In this document: positions 36,698 through 48,366 of the stretch, piece after piece | Numbering within the stretch: position 1 is the first letter of the stretch | Layout: each line of letters begins with the position of its first letter | Origin: Mycobacterium sp. SMC-8 | Lineage (GTDB): Bacteria > Actinomycetota > Actinomycetes > Mycobacteriales > Mycobacteriaceae | Assembly: GCF_025263565.1 (NCBI RefSeq) | Contig: NZ_CP079865.1 | Location: 1,116,001 to 1,180,000, forward strand | Length of the DNA stretch: 64,000 bases | Direction: 5' to 3' | The notes under the pieces: generated by a model | Database searches by the model: none | Told to the model about the DNA's origin: nothing | Seen by the model: the letters and a program-made list of their open reading frames with translations, nothing else | Made by a program: the position numbers and the translations under genes

Positions 36698-37606
36698 TCA
36701 GCGGGGGGCGCCGAGGTAGGGGAACTCCGGGAGCAGCTCGGTCGGCGCGCTCAGGCCGGTGAAGCCCTTCTGCCCGTTGGTCAGAAATCTCGACCGGTAG
36801 TCGGCGACGTCGTCGGTGAGCCTGCGCCCGTTCGGGTACCCGGGCGGGTCCGACGGCTTGTAGGTCAGCACGTCGGGCAGCGTCCCCTCGGCCTCGATCG
36901 CGCTGATCGCGTCGTCACGGCTGTAGCCGCCGGTGTCGGCCATCAACTCGATCAGATGGCCCATCCAGCGCGCCCGGTCCTGATTCGGCTCTCCCGCGCT
37001 GTACTCGGCGAGCTCGTCGTCGGCGGCGAAGAAGCCGCTCACCCACGGATGCGCGACCCGGTCGGCGTGCACCCAGCCGTCGTCCCCCAGCACGCTGCAG
37101 CGGGCCCAGATCCGCACATCGGGTTCGGCACCCAGATAGGCCGTCGGCAGTTCCACCGCCATCACGATCACATTGGTGTCGGCGAACCACGCGTCGCCGC
37201 GGACACCCGCGAAGAACGAGTAGGACCCCGACTGCCACATGTGTGGGGTCTCGTCGAACGACACCTCCACGTCGCCGAAGATCCGCGACCCGGCCGCCGC
37301 GTCCACTCGGGCGTCCGCCTGCAACGCCAGATACACGTCCACCCACTGACGTTGACCGGACGGGCCTGCGGAAGGCTCGCTGAAGACGAAGTTGAACGCG
37401 ATGTCGTTGCGCAGGTCGCCGTCGTTGTCGATGGCGATGCGGTAGACGGCGCAGGGATGCATCGTGTCCGCGTCCGGGTTCGCGGTCAGGATCAGCGCGG
37501 TGCGCGAAGGATCCTTCGGCGACGGGAACACGAACAGATCGCACAGGTCCAGCCGGGCATCGCCGAGCGGCGCGCCCCTCCTGAGCCCGGTGAAGTCAGT
37601 CGACAC
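36698..37606 (-). CDS. DUF4331 family protein, 302 aa
   Basis: Matches DUF4331: GDARLDLCDLFVFPSPKDPS near the N-terminus, VYRIAIDNDGDLRNDIAFNF, and DDGWVHADRVAHPWVSGFF. The domain is a widely distributed one of unknown function, sometimes in exported proteins; no signal peptide is visible here. GTG 37606 is chosen because GAGGAG sits 5 bp upstream; the longer frame to 37645 has no such site. It stands next to accD4 and the kinase block, with no clear functional link. Confidence 0.75.
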   Translation of the reverse strand: MSTDFTGLRRGAPLGDARLDLCDLFVFPSPKDPSRTALILTANPDADTMHPCAVYRIAIDNDGDLRNDIAFNFVFSEPSAGPSGQRQWVDVYLALQADARVDAAAGSRIFGDVEVSFDETPHMWQSGSYSFFAGVRGDAWFADTNVIVMAVELPTAYLGAEPDVRIWARCSVLGDDGWVHADRVAHPWVSGFFAADDELAEYSAGEPNQDRARWMGHLIELMADTGGYSRDDAISAIEAEGTLPDVLTYKPSDPPGYPNGRRLTDDVADYRSRFLTNGQKGFTGLSAPTELLPEFPYLGAPR

Positions 37607-37663
37607 GGCAATACTCCTCGCGCAAGCGCTCGTCGGTGCCTCCATCCAACAGCACCCGCCGGT

Positions 37664-39238
37664 CTAGATCGGCGTCAGGCCATGCTTGCGCTGCACACGG
37701 TTGATCTGCTTGTCACGCAGCAGATGCATGCACTTGCGCAGCAGCAGCCGCGTCTCGTGGGGCTCGATGACGCCGTCGATGAAGCCGCGCTCGGCCGCGA
37801 TCCACGGCGTGGCCAGGCTGGTGTTGTAGCCCTCGATGAAATCGGCCCGGATCTTCTGCACCTCGGGTGCGGTCGGATCGGGGAATCGCTTGACCAGCAG
37901 CTGGGCCGCGCCCTCGGCGCCGATCACCGCGATGCGGGCGGTCGGCCAGGCGAAGTTGAAGTCCGAGGTCAGCTGCTTGGAGCCCATCACCGCGTACGCC
38001 CCGCCGTAGGACTTGCGGATCGTGATCGTGACCTTCGGGACATCGGCCTCCACCACCGCGTTCAGGAAGCGCCCGCCCCGCTTGATGATGCCGCCCTTCT
38101 CCTGCGCCACACCGGGCAGGAATCCTGGCGTGTCGACCACGAAGACCAGCGGGGTGTTGAACGAGTCGCAGAACCGCACGAACCGGGCCGCCTTGTCGGA
38201 GGCCTCGTTGTCGATGGCGCCCGACAGGTACATCGGCTGGTTGGCGATCACACCGACCGGGCGGCCGTCGACCCGCGCGAACGCGGTGATGATCGCCGGG
38301 CCCGCGTTCTCGCCCACCTGGAACACGTCGCCGTCGTCGAAGATCCGCAGCAGGATCTCCATCATGTCGTAGGCCTGGTTGTCGGCGTCCGGCACGATCG
38401 TGTCCAGCTCAAGATCGTGCGGGGTGACCTCCGGTTCCAGACCGGGGTTGACGATCGGCGCGTCGTCGAACGTGTTGGCCGGAAGGAAGCTCAGGTAGTC
38501 GCGGACGTACTGGAACGCCGCGGCCTCCGATTCGACGACCTGGTGGATGTTGCCGTACCGGGCCTGGGCGTCGGCGCCGCCGAGCTCGTCGAGGGTGACG
38601 TCCTCACCGGTGACGTCCTTGATGACGTCGGGGCCGGTGACGAACATGTAGCCCTGGTCGCGGACCGCGACGATCAGATCGGTCTGGATCGGCGAGTACA
38701 CCGCACCGCCGGCGCACTTGCCGAAGATCAACGAGATTTCGGGCACCAGGCCGCGCAGCAGCTCGTGGCGGCGGCCCAGTTCGGCGTACCAGGCCAGCGA
38801 CGTCGCGGTGTCCTGGATGCGGGCGCCGGCGGAGTCGTTGATGCCGATGATCGGGCAGCCGACCATGGCCACCCACTCCATCAGCCGGGCCACCTTGCGG
38901 CCGAACATCTCGCCGACCGAACCCTGGAACACCGTCTGGTCGTGGCTGAACACGCCGACCGGACGGCCGTTGATGGTGCCGTGGCCGGTGACCACGCCGT
39001 CGCCGTAGAGCGCCTCGGGATCGCCCGGCGTCTTGGCCAGCGCGCCGATCTCCAGGAAACTGCCGGGGTCGAGCAGCGCGTGGATCCGGGCCCGGGCGCT
39101 GGGGATGCCCTTCTTCTCCCGTTTGGCGACGGCCTTCTCGCCACCGGGTTCCTTGGCCAGCTCCAGCTTCTCGCGGAGTTCGGCCAGGAGTTCGGCGGTG
39201 GTTTTCGGGTGGTGGGTGGGAGAAACCTCGGTGGTCAC
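37664..39238 (-). CDS. accD4: Acyl-CoA carboxylase beta subunit AccD4, 524 aa
   Basis: Carboxyltransferase subunit that, with AccA3, carboxylates long-chain acyl-CoA to supply the alpha branch for mycolic acid condensation. The N-terminus has a [28 protein letters not shown] stretch followed by the crotonase-type halves. The oxyanion-hole regions lie around [13 protein letters not shown] and [18 protein letters not shown]. It overlaps pks13 by ATGA (39235-39238), as expected for the accD4-pks13 operon. Length (about 520 aa) is typical. Confidence 0.95.
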   Translation of the reverse strand: MTTEVSPTHHPKTTAELLAELREKLELAKEPGGEKAVAKREKKGIPSARARIHALLDPGSFLEIGALAKTPGDPEALYGDGVVTGHGTINGRPVGVFSHDQTVFQGSVGEMFGRKVARLMEWVAMVGCPIIGINDSAGARIQDTATSLAWYAELGRRHELLRGLVPEISLIFGKCAGGAVYSPIQTDLIVAVRDQGYMFVTGPDVIKDVTGEDVTLDELGGADAQARYGNIHQVVESEAAAFQYVRDYLSFLPANTFDDAPIVNPGLEPEVTPHDLELDTIVPDADNQAYDMMEILLRIFDDGDVFQVGENAGPAIITAFARVDGRPVGVIANQPMYLSGAIDNEASDKAARFVRFCDSFNTPLVFVVDTPGFLPGVAQEKGGIIKRGGRFLNAVVEADVPKVTITIRKSYGGAYAVMGSKQLTSDFNFAWPTARIAVIGAEGAAQLLVKRFPDPTAPEVQKIRADFIEGYNTSLATPWIAAERGFIDGVIEPHETRLLLRKCMHLLRDKQINRVQRKHGLTPI

Positions 39239-42200
39239 TTGCTCTCGCTCTCAGCCTGAATAGCGTTGATCGCTTCACTCATGTGCGCGCCGACCTTTGC
39301 AATGTACGGCTCGTCGATCGCCTGGATATGCTCGCCTCCGATCGGCACGACCTCCAGGTCGGCGACGAATTCACCCCAGCCGCCGTCGGGTTGGCGGACC
39401 GCGTAGCGCGGCTCGAACATGATCGCGTCGTCGTGGTAGCGGTCGGCCATGTACAAGGTGACGTGGCCGTCGTAGTTCTCGATCACCGCGGTGTCGAGCG
39501 CCCGGTTGTCCAGGTAAGACGTGCGCTGGTGCTCGATGATGCCGCCGGGGATGTCGACGCCGCTCTCCTTGACCGCGTCCAGGACGAACTTCACCTGGCC
39601 CTCGTCGTCGAGCTCCTCGAGCTGCTCGTAGGGGATGGCCGGGATCTCGACGTTGAAGGTGCGCTGCGCAAAAAGCGCGTAGCGGTCCCAGCGGGCCCGG
39701 ATCTCCTCCTTGGTCTGCGGCACCTCCTCGCCGGCGCGCACCGTGTCGATCAGCCCGACGAACCTCACGTCGGCTCCCTGGCTCTTCAGCCCGACCGCGC
39801 ATGCGTAGGCCAGCGCCCCACCCAGCGACCAGCCGGCCAGGATGTAGGGGCCGTTGCCCTGGATCTCCATCAGCTTCGGCACGTACTCGCGGGCCCGCTC
39901 CTCGATGGAGCCCTCGACCCGCTCGATGCCGTACACCGGGGTGTCGGCCGGCAGCCGCTTCATCAGTGGCTCGTAGACGACGGTCGAACCGCCCGCCGGG
40001 TGGAACACGAACACCGGGACCCGGGTGGACCCTTCCGGCCGTGCCCGCAGGGTGCGGACGAACCCGTCGAGTTCACCGGAGTCCATCTCGTCGCGCACCG
40101 CGGTGGAGAGGTCCTGGATGGTGCGGGCCGAGGTGACCTGCTCGACGGTGATCGTGCCCTCGGCGCGCTCGGAGAGCCGCTGGGCGATCTTCTCGGCGAC
40201 GTCGTCGGCGATCGACGGCAGCTCGTTGAAGATGCCGCCCGGCGACTTGCCGGTGACGATCGCCCAGGTGGCGAACGTGACCCGCTCGGCGGCGTCACGC
40301 GGCGGCACGTCGGCGCCGAGCGCCTCGGTGACGGCTTCCTGGGTGAGGACCTTGGCGGCCAGGCCTGCGGCGGAAGGTTTGTCGCCGGTAGCCGTTTCGC
40401 CCACGGGTCCCGACGGGTCGCTCGGTGGAGCCGGGATGGACGGACCCGAGGGGTCGGTCGGCGGAGCCGGCACCTGGGCCTCGACGGCGTCGGTGGCGAT
40501 CGCCGCGGCGTTCACCTCGGCCGCGATGGGATGGCCCGCCTCGGCCAGCTTGGCCTCGAGCTCGGCAACCGTGGTCGCCCCGCCCATCAACTCGGCCTGG
40601 GCCGCGGCGATCTCCTCGGCGCTCTGCCCCTTCTGCGTCTCGGCGAGCTCCTCGACCTGATCGCGGTTCTCGACCGCGTACGCGATCAGCTTCTCGACCG
40701 CGTACAGGTTGGCGTCGCGGACCGCGGTCAACTGAATCGGCGGCAGGTCGAAGTCGTACTCGACGCGGTTCTTGATGCGCACCGCCATCAGCGAATCCAG
40801 CCCGAGCTCGATCAGCGGCACCTCCCACGGCAGGTCCTCGGGCTCGTAGCCCATCGCCGCACCGACGATGGTGCCGAGCCGCTCGCCGATGGTCTCCCCG
40901 GAATCCGGCGACCACTTCGCGAAGCCGGCGGCCAGGCCGGCACCGGCGGTGAGGTTGTCCTGCAGGATGGCTGCATCATCCTCGGGCTCCGGCTCTGCCG
41001 GTGCGGCAGAGGCGATCTCGGCGACGGTGCCCGCGCCGACGGCCGTCGGCAGCGCGGTCTGGGCGCCGCCGCGGGTCACGATGGCGTCGTAGACGAGAGT
41101 GAAGGATTCTTCGATTCGGGCGTGTACCTGCACGCTGGCTCCGCCGGGATGCCGGGTCAGCGTGGTGACCAGCCGCGACCCCTCACCCGGGACCGCGCGC
41201 TGCTCGGAGGCGGTCAACTTGGCATCCGGAAGGACTACTGCCGCAGCGGCTTTCACCAACGCGGCCAGATCGGTCTGACCCTTCGGCAAGTACTCCCACA
41301 CGTGCCTGCCGTCCGGGGTGGCGACGTGGTTGCCCGGCATCACGGCCGAGCTGTCACCGGTGAAGTGCGCCTCCAGCCAGTGCGGCTTGCGCTTGAACCG
41401 CGTCGGCGGGATGTCGGCGTAGTCGACCGCCGGATCCACCGGCCGATCCGTCGGCAGCGGGAACAGCGTGCGCATGTCCAGGTCGTGGCCGTGCACGTAC
41501 AGGTGCGCCATGGCCGTGGTCATCGAGTCGACCTCGTCCTGCTTGCGCGCCAGCGTCGGGATCAGTTGGGCGTCATGCAGTCCGGCGGTGGCAGTGGTCA
41601 ACCCGACCTGCATCAGCGCGACCGGGTTGGGAGCCAACTCCAGGAACGTGGTGTGACCGTTGTCAACGGCGTTGCGGATGCCGTGCGTGAAGTACACGCT
41701 GTGCCGCAGGCCCTTCTTCCAGTAATCCACATCGTGGATCGGGTCCGAGCCCGCGCGGATCAGGTTGCCCTCGTGCACCGTCGAGTAGTACGGCACCTGC
41801 ACCGGATGCGCTTGAATGCCTTGCAGTTCCGCGGCGAGCTCACCGAGCAGCGGATCCATCTGCGAGGTGTGGCTGGCGCCCTTGGTCTGGAACTTGCGTG
41901 CGAACTTGCCCTCGGATTCGGCGCGGGCGATGATCGCGTCGACCTGGTCGGGCGGGCCGCCGATCACCGTCTGGGTCGGTGCGGCGTACACGCAGACCTC
42001 GAGGTTCTTGAAGTCTGAAAAAACAGTCTCGATCTCCTCGGCCGAGTACTCCACCAGCGCCATCAGCCGGATGTACTCGCCGAACAGCATCGCCTCGCCC
42101 TCACCCATCAGGTGGGCGCGCGAGCAGATGGTGCGGGTCGCGTCCTCCAGCGACAGACCACCGGAGAAGTACGCCGCCGCTGCCTCGCCCAGCGACTGGC

Positions 42201-44643
42201 CGATCAGCGCGCCGGGTTTCGCGCCGTGCGCCTTGAGCAGCTCGCCGAGCGCGACCTGAATGCCGAAGATGACCAGCTGCACCTTCTCGATCGGGAGCTC
42301 GGTGGTCTCGTCGGTGTAATCGACCGCGTCGTCGAGGATGAGCTCGAGGATCGAGTGTCCGCGCTCGTCCTGGATCAGCGCGTCGACCTTGTTGATCCAC
42401 TCGGCGAAGATCTCGTCGCGCAGGTACAGGCTCTTGGCCATCTTGCGATGCTGCGCACCGAAACCGGCGAGCACCCAGACCGGGCCGTTGGTGACCGGGC
42501 CGTCGGCGCTGATCACGATCGGGTTGGGCTTGCCCTCGGCGATCGAGCGCAGCCCCTTGACGGCCTCATCGTGGTCGTGGGCCAGCACCACCGCGCGGGA
42601 CCGGCCGTGGTTGCGCCGCGACAGCGACCGGCCGATCGACTCCAGCGAAGCCGCGCGGCCCTCAGGACTGTCGATCCAGTCGGCGAGCTCGGCGGCGGTG
42701 GCCCGCTTGCGCGAGGTCAGGAATCCCGAGACGGCAATGGGCACAATCGGAGTCGTGGGGTTCTCGGCCTCGGCCGCGGCGAGTTCCTCGCGCGCGACCT
42801 CCAGCAGGCGCAGCGCCTCATCGGTCAGCCCCGGAAGCTCGGGCTCCTCATCGGCTACCCGGCCGTAGAACTCGTCGTCACCGCGGTCGTCGTCGTCTTC
42901 ATCGAGGAATTCACCGTACTCGTCCATCCGGACCCCGCCGACGTACACGGCCTTCGCCTCGTCGGTGGCCGGGGTCACCACCGCGACATCGGGCTCCGGC
43001 GCGGGCTCCACCAGGTCGGTGGGCAGCACCTCGCGCACCACCAGGTGCGCGTTCGCGCCGCCGAATCCGAAGCCCGACACACCGGCGACGGCGTGGCCGC
43101 TGTAGCGGGGCCAGTCGGTGAGCGTGTCGGTGACCTTCAGATGTTCTTTGTCGAAGTCGATGTACGGGTTCGGGCCCGCGTAGTTGATCGACGGCGGGAT
43201 CTTGTCGTGGTGCAGCGCCAGCGCGACCTTGGCCAGGCTGGCCGCACCGGCGGCGGACTCCAGGTGTCCCACATTGGATTTGACCGCACCGAGCAGTGCG
43301 GGCCGGTCGGCGGCGCGGCCACGACCGATCACCCGGCCCAGCGCGTCGGCCTCGATCGGGTCACCCAGGATGGTGCCCGTGCCATGGGCCTCGACGTAAT
43401 CGACACTGCGCGGGTTGATGCCGGCGTCTTTGTAGGCCTTGCGCAGCACGGCTTCCTGGGCGTCCGGGTTGGGCGCCAGCAGACCGTTGGATCGGCCGTC
43501 GTGGTTGACCGCACCGCCGGCGATCACAGCCAGGATCTGGTCGCCGTCGCGGCGTGCGTCGGCGAGGCGCTTGAGCACCAGCATGCCGCCGCCCTCGGAA
43601 CGGGCGTAACCGTCGGCGTCCTTGGAGAACGACTTGATGCGGCCGTCCGGGGCCAGAACGCCGCCGACTTCGTCGAAACCGACTGTGACGAGCGGGGTTA
43701 CGAGCGCGTTGACGCCACCGGCGAGTACGACGTCGGCGTCACCGGCGCGCAGCGCCTTGACGCCCTCGTGCACCGCCACCAGGGACGACGAGCAGGCGGT
43801 GTCGATGGCCATCGACGGACCGCGGAAGTCGTAGAAGTACGACACCCGGTTGGCGATGATCGAGCTCGCGGTGCCGGTGATCGCGTACGGATGCGCGGTG
43901 GACGGGTCGGCGACACCGAGGAAGCTGTAGTCGTTGGTAGAGCTGCCGACGTAGACGCCGACATTCTGGCCGCGCAGGCTCGATGCCGGAATCCGGGCGT
44001 GCTCCAACGCTTCCCACGTCAGCTCCAGCGCCATGCGCTGCTGCGGGTCGATGTTGTCGGCTTCCATCTTCGACAGCGCGAAGAACTCGGCGTCGAAGCC
44101 CTTGATGTCCGACAGGTAGCCGCCGCGGGTGCGGGCCTTGGCGACGCGTTCGGCGATGCGCGGCTCGGACAGAAACTCCGACCAGCGGCCCTCGGGCAGG
44201 TCGGTGATCGCGTCCCGGCCCTCCAGCAGCGCGTCCCACATCTCGCCCGGGGTGTTCATGTCGCCCGGGAAGCGCGTTCCCACACCGACTATCGCGATAT
44301 TGAGCCGGCCTTCGTCGCCGTCGCGCGACCAGTCCTCGGCGTCGAGCGCCTCGGTGTCCTCTTCCGGCTCACCCTCGATGATCACCGTCGCCAACGACTC
44401 GATGGTCGGATGCCGGAACGCCACCGTCGCGGTGAGCGTCACCCCGGTCAGATCCTCGATGTCGCTGGCCATTGCCACCGCGTCGCGCGACGACAGACCG
44501 AGCTCCACCAAAGGTGCGGATTCGTTGATCGAGTCCGGAGCCTGGCCGGTGGCGTTACCCACCCAGTTGCGCAGCCACTCACGCATCTCGGCGACCGTCA
44601 TGTCCGGCCCGGACTTACCCGAATCTTCTTGTGCTTGCGCCAT
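39235..44643 (-). CDS. pks13: Polyketide synthase Pks13, mycolic acid condensase, 1802 aa
   Basis: Domain order fits Pks13: an N-terminal ACP (phosphopantetheine Ser about 51 in [11 protein letters not shown]), a ketosynthase with Cys284 in DTACSSSL, an acyltransferase with Ser in [12 protein letters not shown] (about residue 800), a second ACP ([12 protein letters not shown]) and a C-terminal thioesterase with Ser1606 ([12 protein letters not shown]), Asp1633 (LIDTVR) and His1772 (GGEHIQAID). It condenses two fatty acids into the alpha-alkyl beta-ketoester precursor of mycolate. An acidic, Pro-rich linker (DPSGP repeats) lies between ACP2 and the TE. It is longer than the ~1733 aa of M. tuberculosis Pks13. 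Confidence 0.97.
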   Translation of the reverse strand: MAQAQEDSGKSGPDMTVAEMREWLRNWVGNATGQAPDSINESAPLVELGLSSRDAVAMASDIEDLTGVTLTATVAFRHPTIESLATVIIEGEPEEDTEALDAEDWSRDGDEGRLNIAIVGVGTRFPGDMNTPGEMWDALLEGRDAITDLPEGRWSEFLSEPRIAERVAKARTRGGYLSDIKGFDAEFFALSKMEADNIDPQQRMALELTWEALEHARIPASSLRGQNVGVYVGSSTNDYSFLGVADPSTAHPYAITGTASSIIANRVSYFYDFRGPSMAIDTACSSSLVAVHEGVKALRAGDADVVLAGGVNALVTPLVTVGFDEVGGVLAPDGRIKSFSKDADGYARSEGGGMLVLKRLADARRDGDQILAVIAGGAVNHDGRSNGLLAPNPDAQEAVLRKAYKDAGINPRSVDYVEAHGTGTILGDPIEADALGRVIGRGRAADRPALLGAVKSNVGHLESAAGAASLAKVALALHHDKIPPSINYAGPNPYIDFDKEHLKVTDTLTDWPRYSGHAVAGVSGFGFGGANAHLVVREVLPTDLVEPAPEPDVAVVTPATDEAKAVYVGGVRMDEYGEFLDEDDDDRGDDEFYGRVADEEPELPGLTDEALRLLEVAREELAAAEAENPTTPIVPIAVSGFLTSRKRATAAELADWIDSPEGRAASLESIGRSLSRRNHGRSRAVVLAHDHDEAVKGLRSIAEGKPNPIVISADGPVTNGPVWVLAGFGAQHRKMAKSLYLRDEIFAEWINKVDALIQDERGHSILELILDDAVDYTDETTELPIEKVQLVIFGIQVALGELLKAHGAKPGALIGQSLGEAAAAYFSGGLSLEDATRTICSRAHLMGEGEAMLFGEYIRLMALVEYSAEEIETVFSDFKNLEVCVYAAPTQTVIGGPPDQVDAIIARAESEGKFARKFQTKGASHTSQMDPLLGELAAELQGIQAHPVQVPYYSTVHEGNLIRAGSDPIHDVDYWKKGLRHSVYFTHGIRNAVDNGHTTFLELAPNPVALMQVGLTTATAGLHDAQLIPTLARKQDEVDSMTTAMAHLYVHGHDLDMRTLFPLPTDRPVDPAVDYADIPPTRFKRKPHWLEAHFTGDSSAVMPGNHVATPDGRHVWEYLPKGQTDLAALVKAAAAVVLPDAKLTASEQRAVPGEGSRLVTTLTRHPGGASVQVHARIEESFTLVYDAIVTRGGAQTALPTAVGAGTVAEIASAAPAEPEPEDDAAILQDNLTAGAGLAAGFAKWSPDSGETIGERLGTIVGAAMGYEPEDLPWEVPLIELGLDSLMAVRIKNRVEYDFDLPPIQLTAVRDANLYAVEKLIAYAVENRDQVEELAETQKGQSAEEIAAAQAELMGGATTVAELEAKLAEAGHPIAAEVNAAAIATDAVEAQVPAPPTDPSGPSIPAPPSDPSGPVGETATGDKPSAAGLAAKVLTQEAVTEALGADVPPRDAAERVTFATWAIVTGKSPGGIFNELPSIADDVAEKIAQRLSERAEGTITVEQVTSARTIQDLSTAVRDEMDSGELDGFVRTLRARPEGSTRVPVFVFHPAGGSTVVYEPLMKRLPADTPVYGIERVEGSIEERAREYVPKLMEIQGNGPYILAGWSLGGALAYACAVGLKSQGADVRFVGLIDTVRAGEEVPQTKEEIRARWDRYALFAQRTFNVEIPAIPYEQLEELDDEGQVKFVLDAVKESGVDIPGGIIEHQRTSYLDNRALDTAVIENYDGHVTLYMADRYHDDAIMFEPRYAVRQPDGGWGEFVADLEVVPIGGEHIQAIDEPYIAKVGAHMSEAINAIQAESESK

Positions 44644-44701
44644 GTCTACTCAACCTCACGATTGCGTTGCGACCGGCACGGCCGCCGAAAATATTTGAGC
44701 G

Positions 44702-46597
44702 TCAGTCCGATTCGTCCGGGAACGCGTTGGCCACCTTGCCGCTGCGCAGGCTGCCGTCGAGGTAGGCAGACCGGCACGCGCGGCGGCCGATCTTGCCGCT
44801 CGAGGTGCGCGGGATGGCACCGGCCGGGGTCAGCAGCACGTCGCGCACGGTCACCCCGTGCCGGACGGCGATCGCGGCGCGGATGTCGTCGGCGATGGGT
44901 CCCATGTCGAGCTTGTGCGCCCCCGGAGCGCGCTCGCCGACGATCACCAGCTGTTCGGAGGTGTCGTCGGGATCGCGCTTGAGTCCGGCGTGCGTGTCCT
45001 CGAACACCTCGTCGGGCAGCTGGTTGGCCGGCACCGAGAACGCCGCGACGAAACCGGTCCGCAGCGCCTTGGTGGCCTCCTGCGCGGAGTACTCCAGGTC
45101 CTGCGGGTAGTGGTTGCGGCCGTCGATGATCACCAGGTCCTTGGTGCGGCCGGTGATGTACAGCTCACCGTCGTGGTAGGCACCGAGGTCACCGGTGCGC
45201 ACCCAGGTGGCGTCGTCGGCCGCGCCCTCGGCGTGCGTCGGAGTGGTGCGCGACTTGAGCGTGTTCTGGAACGTCGCGACGCTCTCCTCGGGCTTGTTCC
45301 AGTAACCGGTGCCCATGTTCTGGCCGCTGATCCACACCTCGCCGATCTGGCCGTCGGGCAGCTCGGAGGCCGACTCCGCGTCCACGATCACGGCCCACTC
45401 GGCGACACCGATCTTTCCGGCGCCGGCCTGGGCGACCGCCTTCGGCGAATCGACGGGCACCTCGACGAAGCGGTGCCTGTTGAGCTCGTCGCGGTCGACA
45501 TGGATGATCCGGGGCTCGGCGTGCATCGGGGTGGTCGACACGAACAGCGTGGCCTCGGCCAGGCCATAGGACGGCTTGATCGCCTCCGGCTTGAAGCCGA
45601 AGGGGCTGAACGCCTCGTTGAACCTGTGCACGGTCGCCGCCGAGATGGGCTCGCTGCCGTTGAGAATGCACTTGATGTTGGACAGGTCGAGCGGCTCGGC
45701 CTCCTCGTTGTCCTTGGGCACGCCGCGCGCGGCGGCGTGGTCGAAGGCGAAGTTGGGGGCCACCGAGATCGTGCCGCCGGTGTCTCCCGGCTTACGCGCC
45801 ATCTCGCGGATCCATCGTCCGGGCCGGCGCACGAACGCCGCCGGGGTCATGAACGTGATGTTGTGGCCGAGCATCGGCGACAGCAGCACCGTGATCAGGC
45901 CCATGTCGTGGAAGAACGGCAACCACGAGACGCCGCGGTCACCCTCCTGGCCGTCGAGCGCCTCGATGACCTGCACGACGTTGGTGGCGAGGTTGAGATG
46001 GGTGATCTGCACACCGGTGGGGATGCGGGTGGAACCTGAGGTGTACTGCAGGTAGGCGATGGTGTCGTGCTGGACGTCGATCGGTTCCCAGGTGGCGCCG
46101 ACCTCGGTGGGCACCGCGTCGACGGCGATCACGCGCGGGCGTTGGTTGGCCGGGCGGGTGCGGAAGAACTTGCGCACCCCTTCGGCGGCGGCCGTCGTGG
46201 TCAGGATCGCCGACGGGGTGCAGTCATCGAGGACGGCATGCAGGCGGCCGACGTGTCCGGGCTCGTTGGGGTCGAACAGCGGCACCGCGATGCGGCCGGA
46301 GTACAGGGTGCCGAAGAACGCCACCAGGTACTCCAGGTTCTGCGGGCACAGGATCGCGACACGGTCGCCGGGCTGGGTGACCTGCTGCAGCCGGGCGCCG
46401 ACCGCGCGGTTGCGGGCACCGAAGTCGGCCCAGTTCAGGTCGCGGGCCACCCCGTCGCGTTCGGTGGAGAAGTCGAGGAAGCGGTAGGCCAGCTTGTCGC
46501 CACGCACCTTCGCCCATCGCTCGACGTGTTTGACCAGGCTCCCGCTGTCGGGGAATTTGATCAATCCGTCCTTGATGAACGGGTTGTGGAAGGCCAT
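44702..46597 (-). CDS. fadD32: Fatty-acyl-AMP ligase FadD32, 631 aa
   Basis: Activates long meromycolic acid as acyl-AMP and loads it onto the Pks13 N-terminal ACP. The AMP-binding P-loop is [14 protein letters not shown] (184-194), and the C-terminal part has [21 protein letters not shown] and [15 protein letters not shown] with the catalytic Lys. Length and the flanking pks13 match FadD32 rather than other FadD proteins. It starts at ATG 46597 and lies 59 bp upstream of pks13 on the minus strand. Confidence 0.95.
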   Translation of the reverse strand: MAFHNPFIKDGLIKFPDSGSLVKHVERWAKVRGDKLAYRFLDFSTERDGVARDLNWADFGARNRAVGARLQQVTQPGDRVAILCPQNLEYLVAFFGTLYSGRIAVPLFDPNEPGHVGRLHAVLDDCTPSAILTTTAAAEGVRKFFRTRPANQRPRVIAVDAVPTEVGATWEPIDVQHDTIAYLQYTSGSTRIPTGVQITHLNLATNVVQVIEALDGQEGDRGVSWLPFFHDMGLITVLLSPMLGHNITFMTPAAFVRRPGRWIREMARKPGDTGGTISVAPNFAFDHAAARGVPKDNEEAEPLDLSNIKCILNGSEPISAATVHRFNEAFSPFGFKPEAIKPSYGLAEATLFVSTTPMHAEPRIIHVDRDELNRHRFVEVPVDSPKAVAQAGAGKIGVAEWAVIVDAESASELPDGQIGEVWISGQNMGTGYWNKPEESVATFQNTLKSRTTPTHAEGAADDATWVRTGDLGAYHDGELYITGRTKDLVIIDGRNHYPQDLEYSAQEATKALRTGFVAAFSVPANQLPDEVFEDTHAGLKRDPDDTSEQLVIVGERAPGAHKLDMGPIADDIRAAIAVRHGVTVRDVLLTPAGAIPRTSSGKIGRRACRSAYLDGSLRSGKVANAFPDESD

Positions 46598-46774
46598 TCG
46601 TTACTCCAATCAAGCGGGCTCTCTGTCCCGAAAAACCCCGTGCATCCTACCGGGAAGGGGGCTGCCCACCCATCAGCCGCCAGCATCCGCTCTTAGATTT
46701 TCCTTAAACTCAGATAATGCTAGGCGACCTGCGTGGCCCTGGCCAAATTCGATGAGAATCGATCAGGTCACAGG

Positions 46775-47794
46775 TCAGCCATGTTTCGGCTGCGGGGCGT
46801 TGTTCACCAGATTCTGCGCCCAGTCCAGCGTCCATTCGGTCGCCGGCCGGCCGTCGAGGTTCCAGAACTGCGGGGTGGCGTACATCGCGTGCACCGGCTG
46901 TCCCGCGCCGCCGGAGAGCACCTCCAGCGTCTTGGGCAGCGCGGTGATGTTGAACGCCGATTCCGGGGCCGCGCAGATCAGGTCGCCGCGCGCGCAGATC
47001 TCGTTGGTCCGGTCGTTGAGCGCCCCGAAGCCGCCGGGGCGCGGGCCGCTCATCGTCAGCCCCAGAGCTGACAGCGTGGGCACCTCGTGCAGCGTGATCT
47101 CCGCGCCCTGGCCGGGCGGGTTGGGGCCGACGTCCTGGCCGACGCCGGGCTGGCGACGGCCGTCGGCGATCAGCGTCACCCCGAGCACCAGGTCCTGGTC
47201 CACCGGACCGCGGCCGTTGCCGATGTCGGAGGCGATGTCACCGGCGATGACGGCGCCCTGCGAGAACCCGACCAGCACGTAGCTGGTCAGCGGGCACCGG
47301 TTGTTCATGTCCGTCATCGCCTGGACCGCGGCGCGGGTGCCCTCGGCGCGGCTGTCGTTGTAGGACATCTGCCGGTCCGCCGACAGCGGATTGTGGAACT
47401 GCGCGGTGTAGGGGACGGTGAACACTTCGAGGCGGTCGCCACCGAACTGGCCCCGGATCGGGTTGGTCACGTTCAGCAGCAGCGCGGCCGGGAACTGCAC
47501 GGGGTTGAACGGGTCGAGCTGTACCGACGACTCCCAGGTGCCCGGGATCGAGATGAGTTGCACGTCCGGGCAGCTGGCGTCCTGGAACTCCGGGCGCGGC
47601 TTCGACGTGGGCGGCGCCGCCGTCGGGGGCACCGCGGTCGGCGGAACCGCGGTGGGCGGTGTGTCCGGCCTGCGCAGCACCACGATCACGATCGCGATGA
47701 TCAGCACCACGACGAGGCCCACCGCTGCGGCGGCGAACATCGCCAGCAGGCGGTGGCGTTTTCGCTGGTTGGTCGACCGGTTGGTCTTGGCCAT
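46775..47794 (-). CDS. Cutinase-like envelope lipase/thioesterase (Rv3802c type), 339 aa
   Basis: A basic N-terminus then a membrane anchor (about residues 17-40), a Pro/Thr-rich linker ([18 protein letters not shown]) and a cutinase-like hydrolase domain. Catalytic Ser178 lies in [10 protein letters not shown], with the probable His in PVHAMYA. This matches Rv3802c (Culp6), which has phospholipase A and thioesterase activity and is essential for mycolate-related metabolism. Its position between fadD32 and the antigen 85 genes agrees. The start ATG 47794 fits the anchor. Confidence 0.92.
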   Translation of the reverse strand: MAKTNRSTNQRKRHRLLAMFAAAAVGLVVVLIIAIVIVVLRRPDTPPTAVPPTAVPPTAAPPTSKPRPEFQDASCPDVQLISIPGTWESSVQLDPFNPVQFPAALLLNVTNPIRGQFGGDRLEVFTVPYTAQFHNPLSADRQMSYNDSRAEGTRAAVQAMTDMNNRCPLTSYVLVGFSQGAVIAGDIASDIGNGRGPVDQDLVLGVTLIADGRRQPGVGQDVGPNPPGQGAEITLHEVPTLSALGLTMSGPRPGGFGALNDRTNEICARGDLICAAPESAFNITALPKTLEVLSGGAGQPVHAMYATPQFWNLDGRPATEWTLDWAQNLVNNAPQPKHG

Positions 47795-47841
47795 GCGTCA
47801 GGTGCTCCTGTGGTCCGTGAGTGCGCGGGGCGGGCTGGTGC

Positions 47842-48330
47842 TCAGCACAGTCGCTCGGTGGCGATCCGAATGTAGTCGGCGGTGGTGGTGTCGACGTCGT
47901 GCGCCGCCGGCGTCTGCGGGTGCGCGTTGACGGCATCCTCGGCGTCATCGACGTCGTTGCGCACCAGTGGGGCGACGAAGTCCCAGACCGCCTGCTCGTC
48001 CTGCCGGGCCGCGCGGGCCTGGCACACGTACGTCCCGATGCTCAGCGCGGACAGATCGCTGGACGGGGTCACCCCGGCGCCGTGCAGCGCGTCCAGGTAC
48101 TCACGCTGGCGCGGGGTGACGACGAGCGCATTGGAGGCGGCGGCGTGATCACCGGGGCCGGGCGGCGCGGCGGTCGACCGGCCGTGCGGCGGCGCCGTCT
48201 CGATCTCCGATCCCATACCGGCGATCATGCCGCTGTCCAGCGAACACCCGGTCAGGCACGCGATCGGCAGTGCGAGCAGGGCGGACAGCCCGGCCATTCC
48301 CGCCTTCGCCGCGCGTGAACCGTGTTGCAC
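47842..48330 (-). CDS. DUF732 lipoprotein-like protein, 162 aa
   Basis: The N-terminus carries a hydrophobic stretch ending LTGC (lipobox with Cys27 or nearby), so lipidation is likely. After a Pro/Ser-rich stretch it has REYLDALHGAGVTPS and VCQARAARQDEQAVW, which fit the DUF732 domain with its paired Cys. GTG 48330 is chosen; a TTG at 48339 is also in frame. It is an extra gene between the cutinase-like gene and fbpD. Function unknown. Confidence 0.75.
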   Translation of the reverse strand: MQHGSRAAKAGMAGLSALLALPIACLTGCSLDSGMIAGMGSEIETAPPHGRSTAAPPGPGDHAAASNALVVTPRQREYLDALHGAGVTPSSDLSALSIGTYVCQARAARQDEQAVWDFVAPLVRNDVDDAEDAVNAHPQTPAAHDVDTTTADYIRIATERLC

Positions 48331-48366
48331 GACTCCCAAGGTACCGGGCTCGAAGACGACTTATGG

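Noticed and set aside
39283..44982. Very long plus-strand open frames opposite pks13 and fadD32
   Set aside because: They are antisense shadows with unusual amino acid composition (long Arg/Gly/Val/Asp runs) and no family motifs; the minus-strand genes explain the region.
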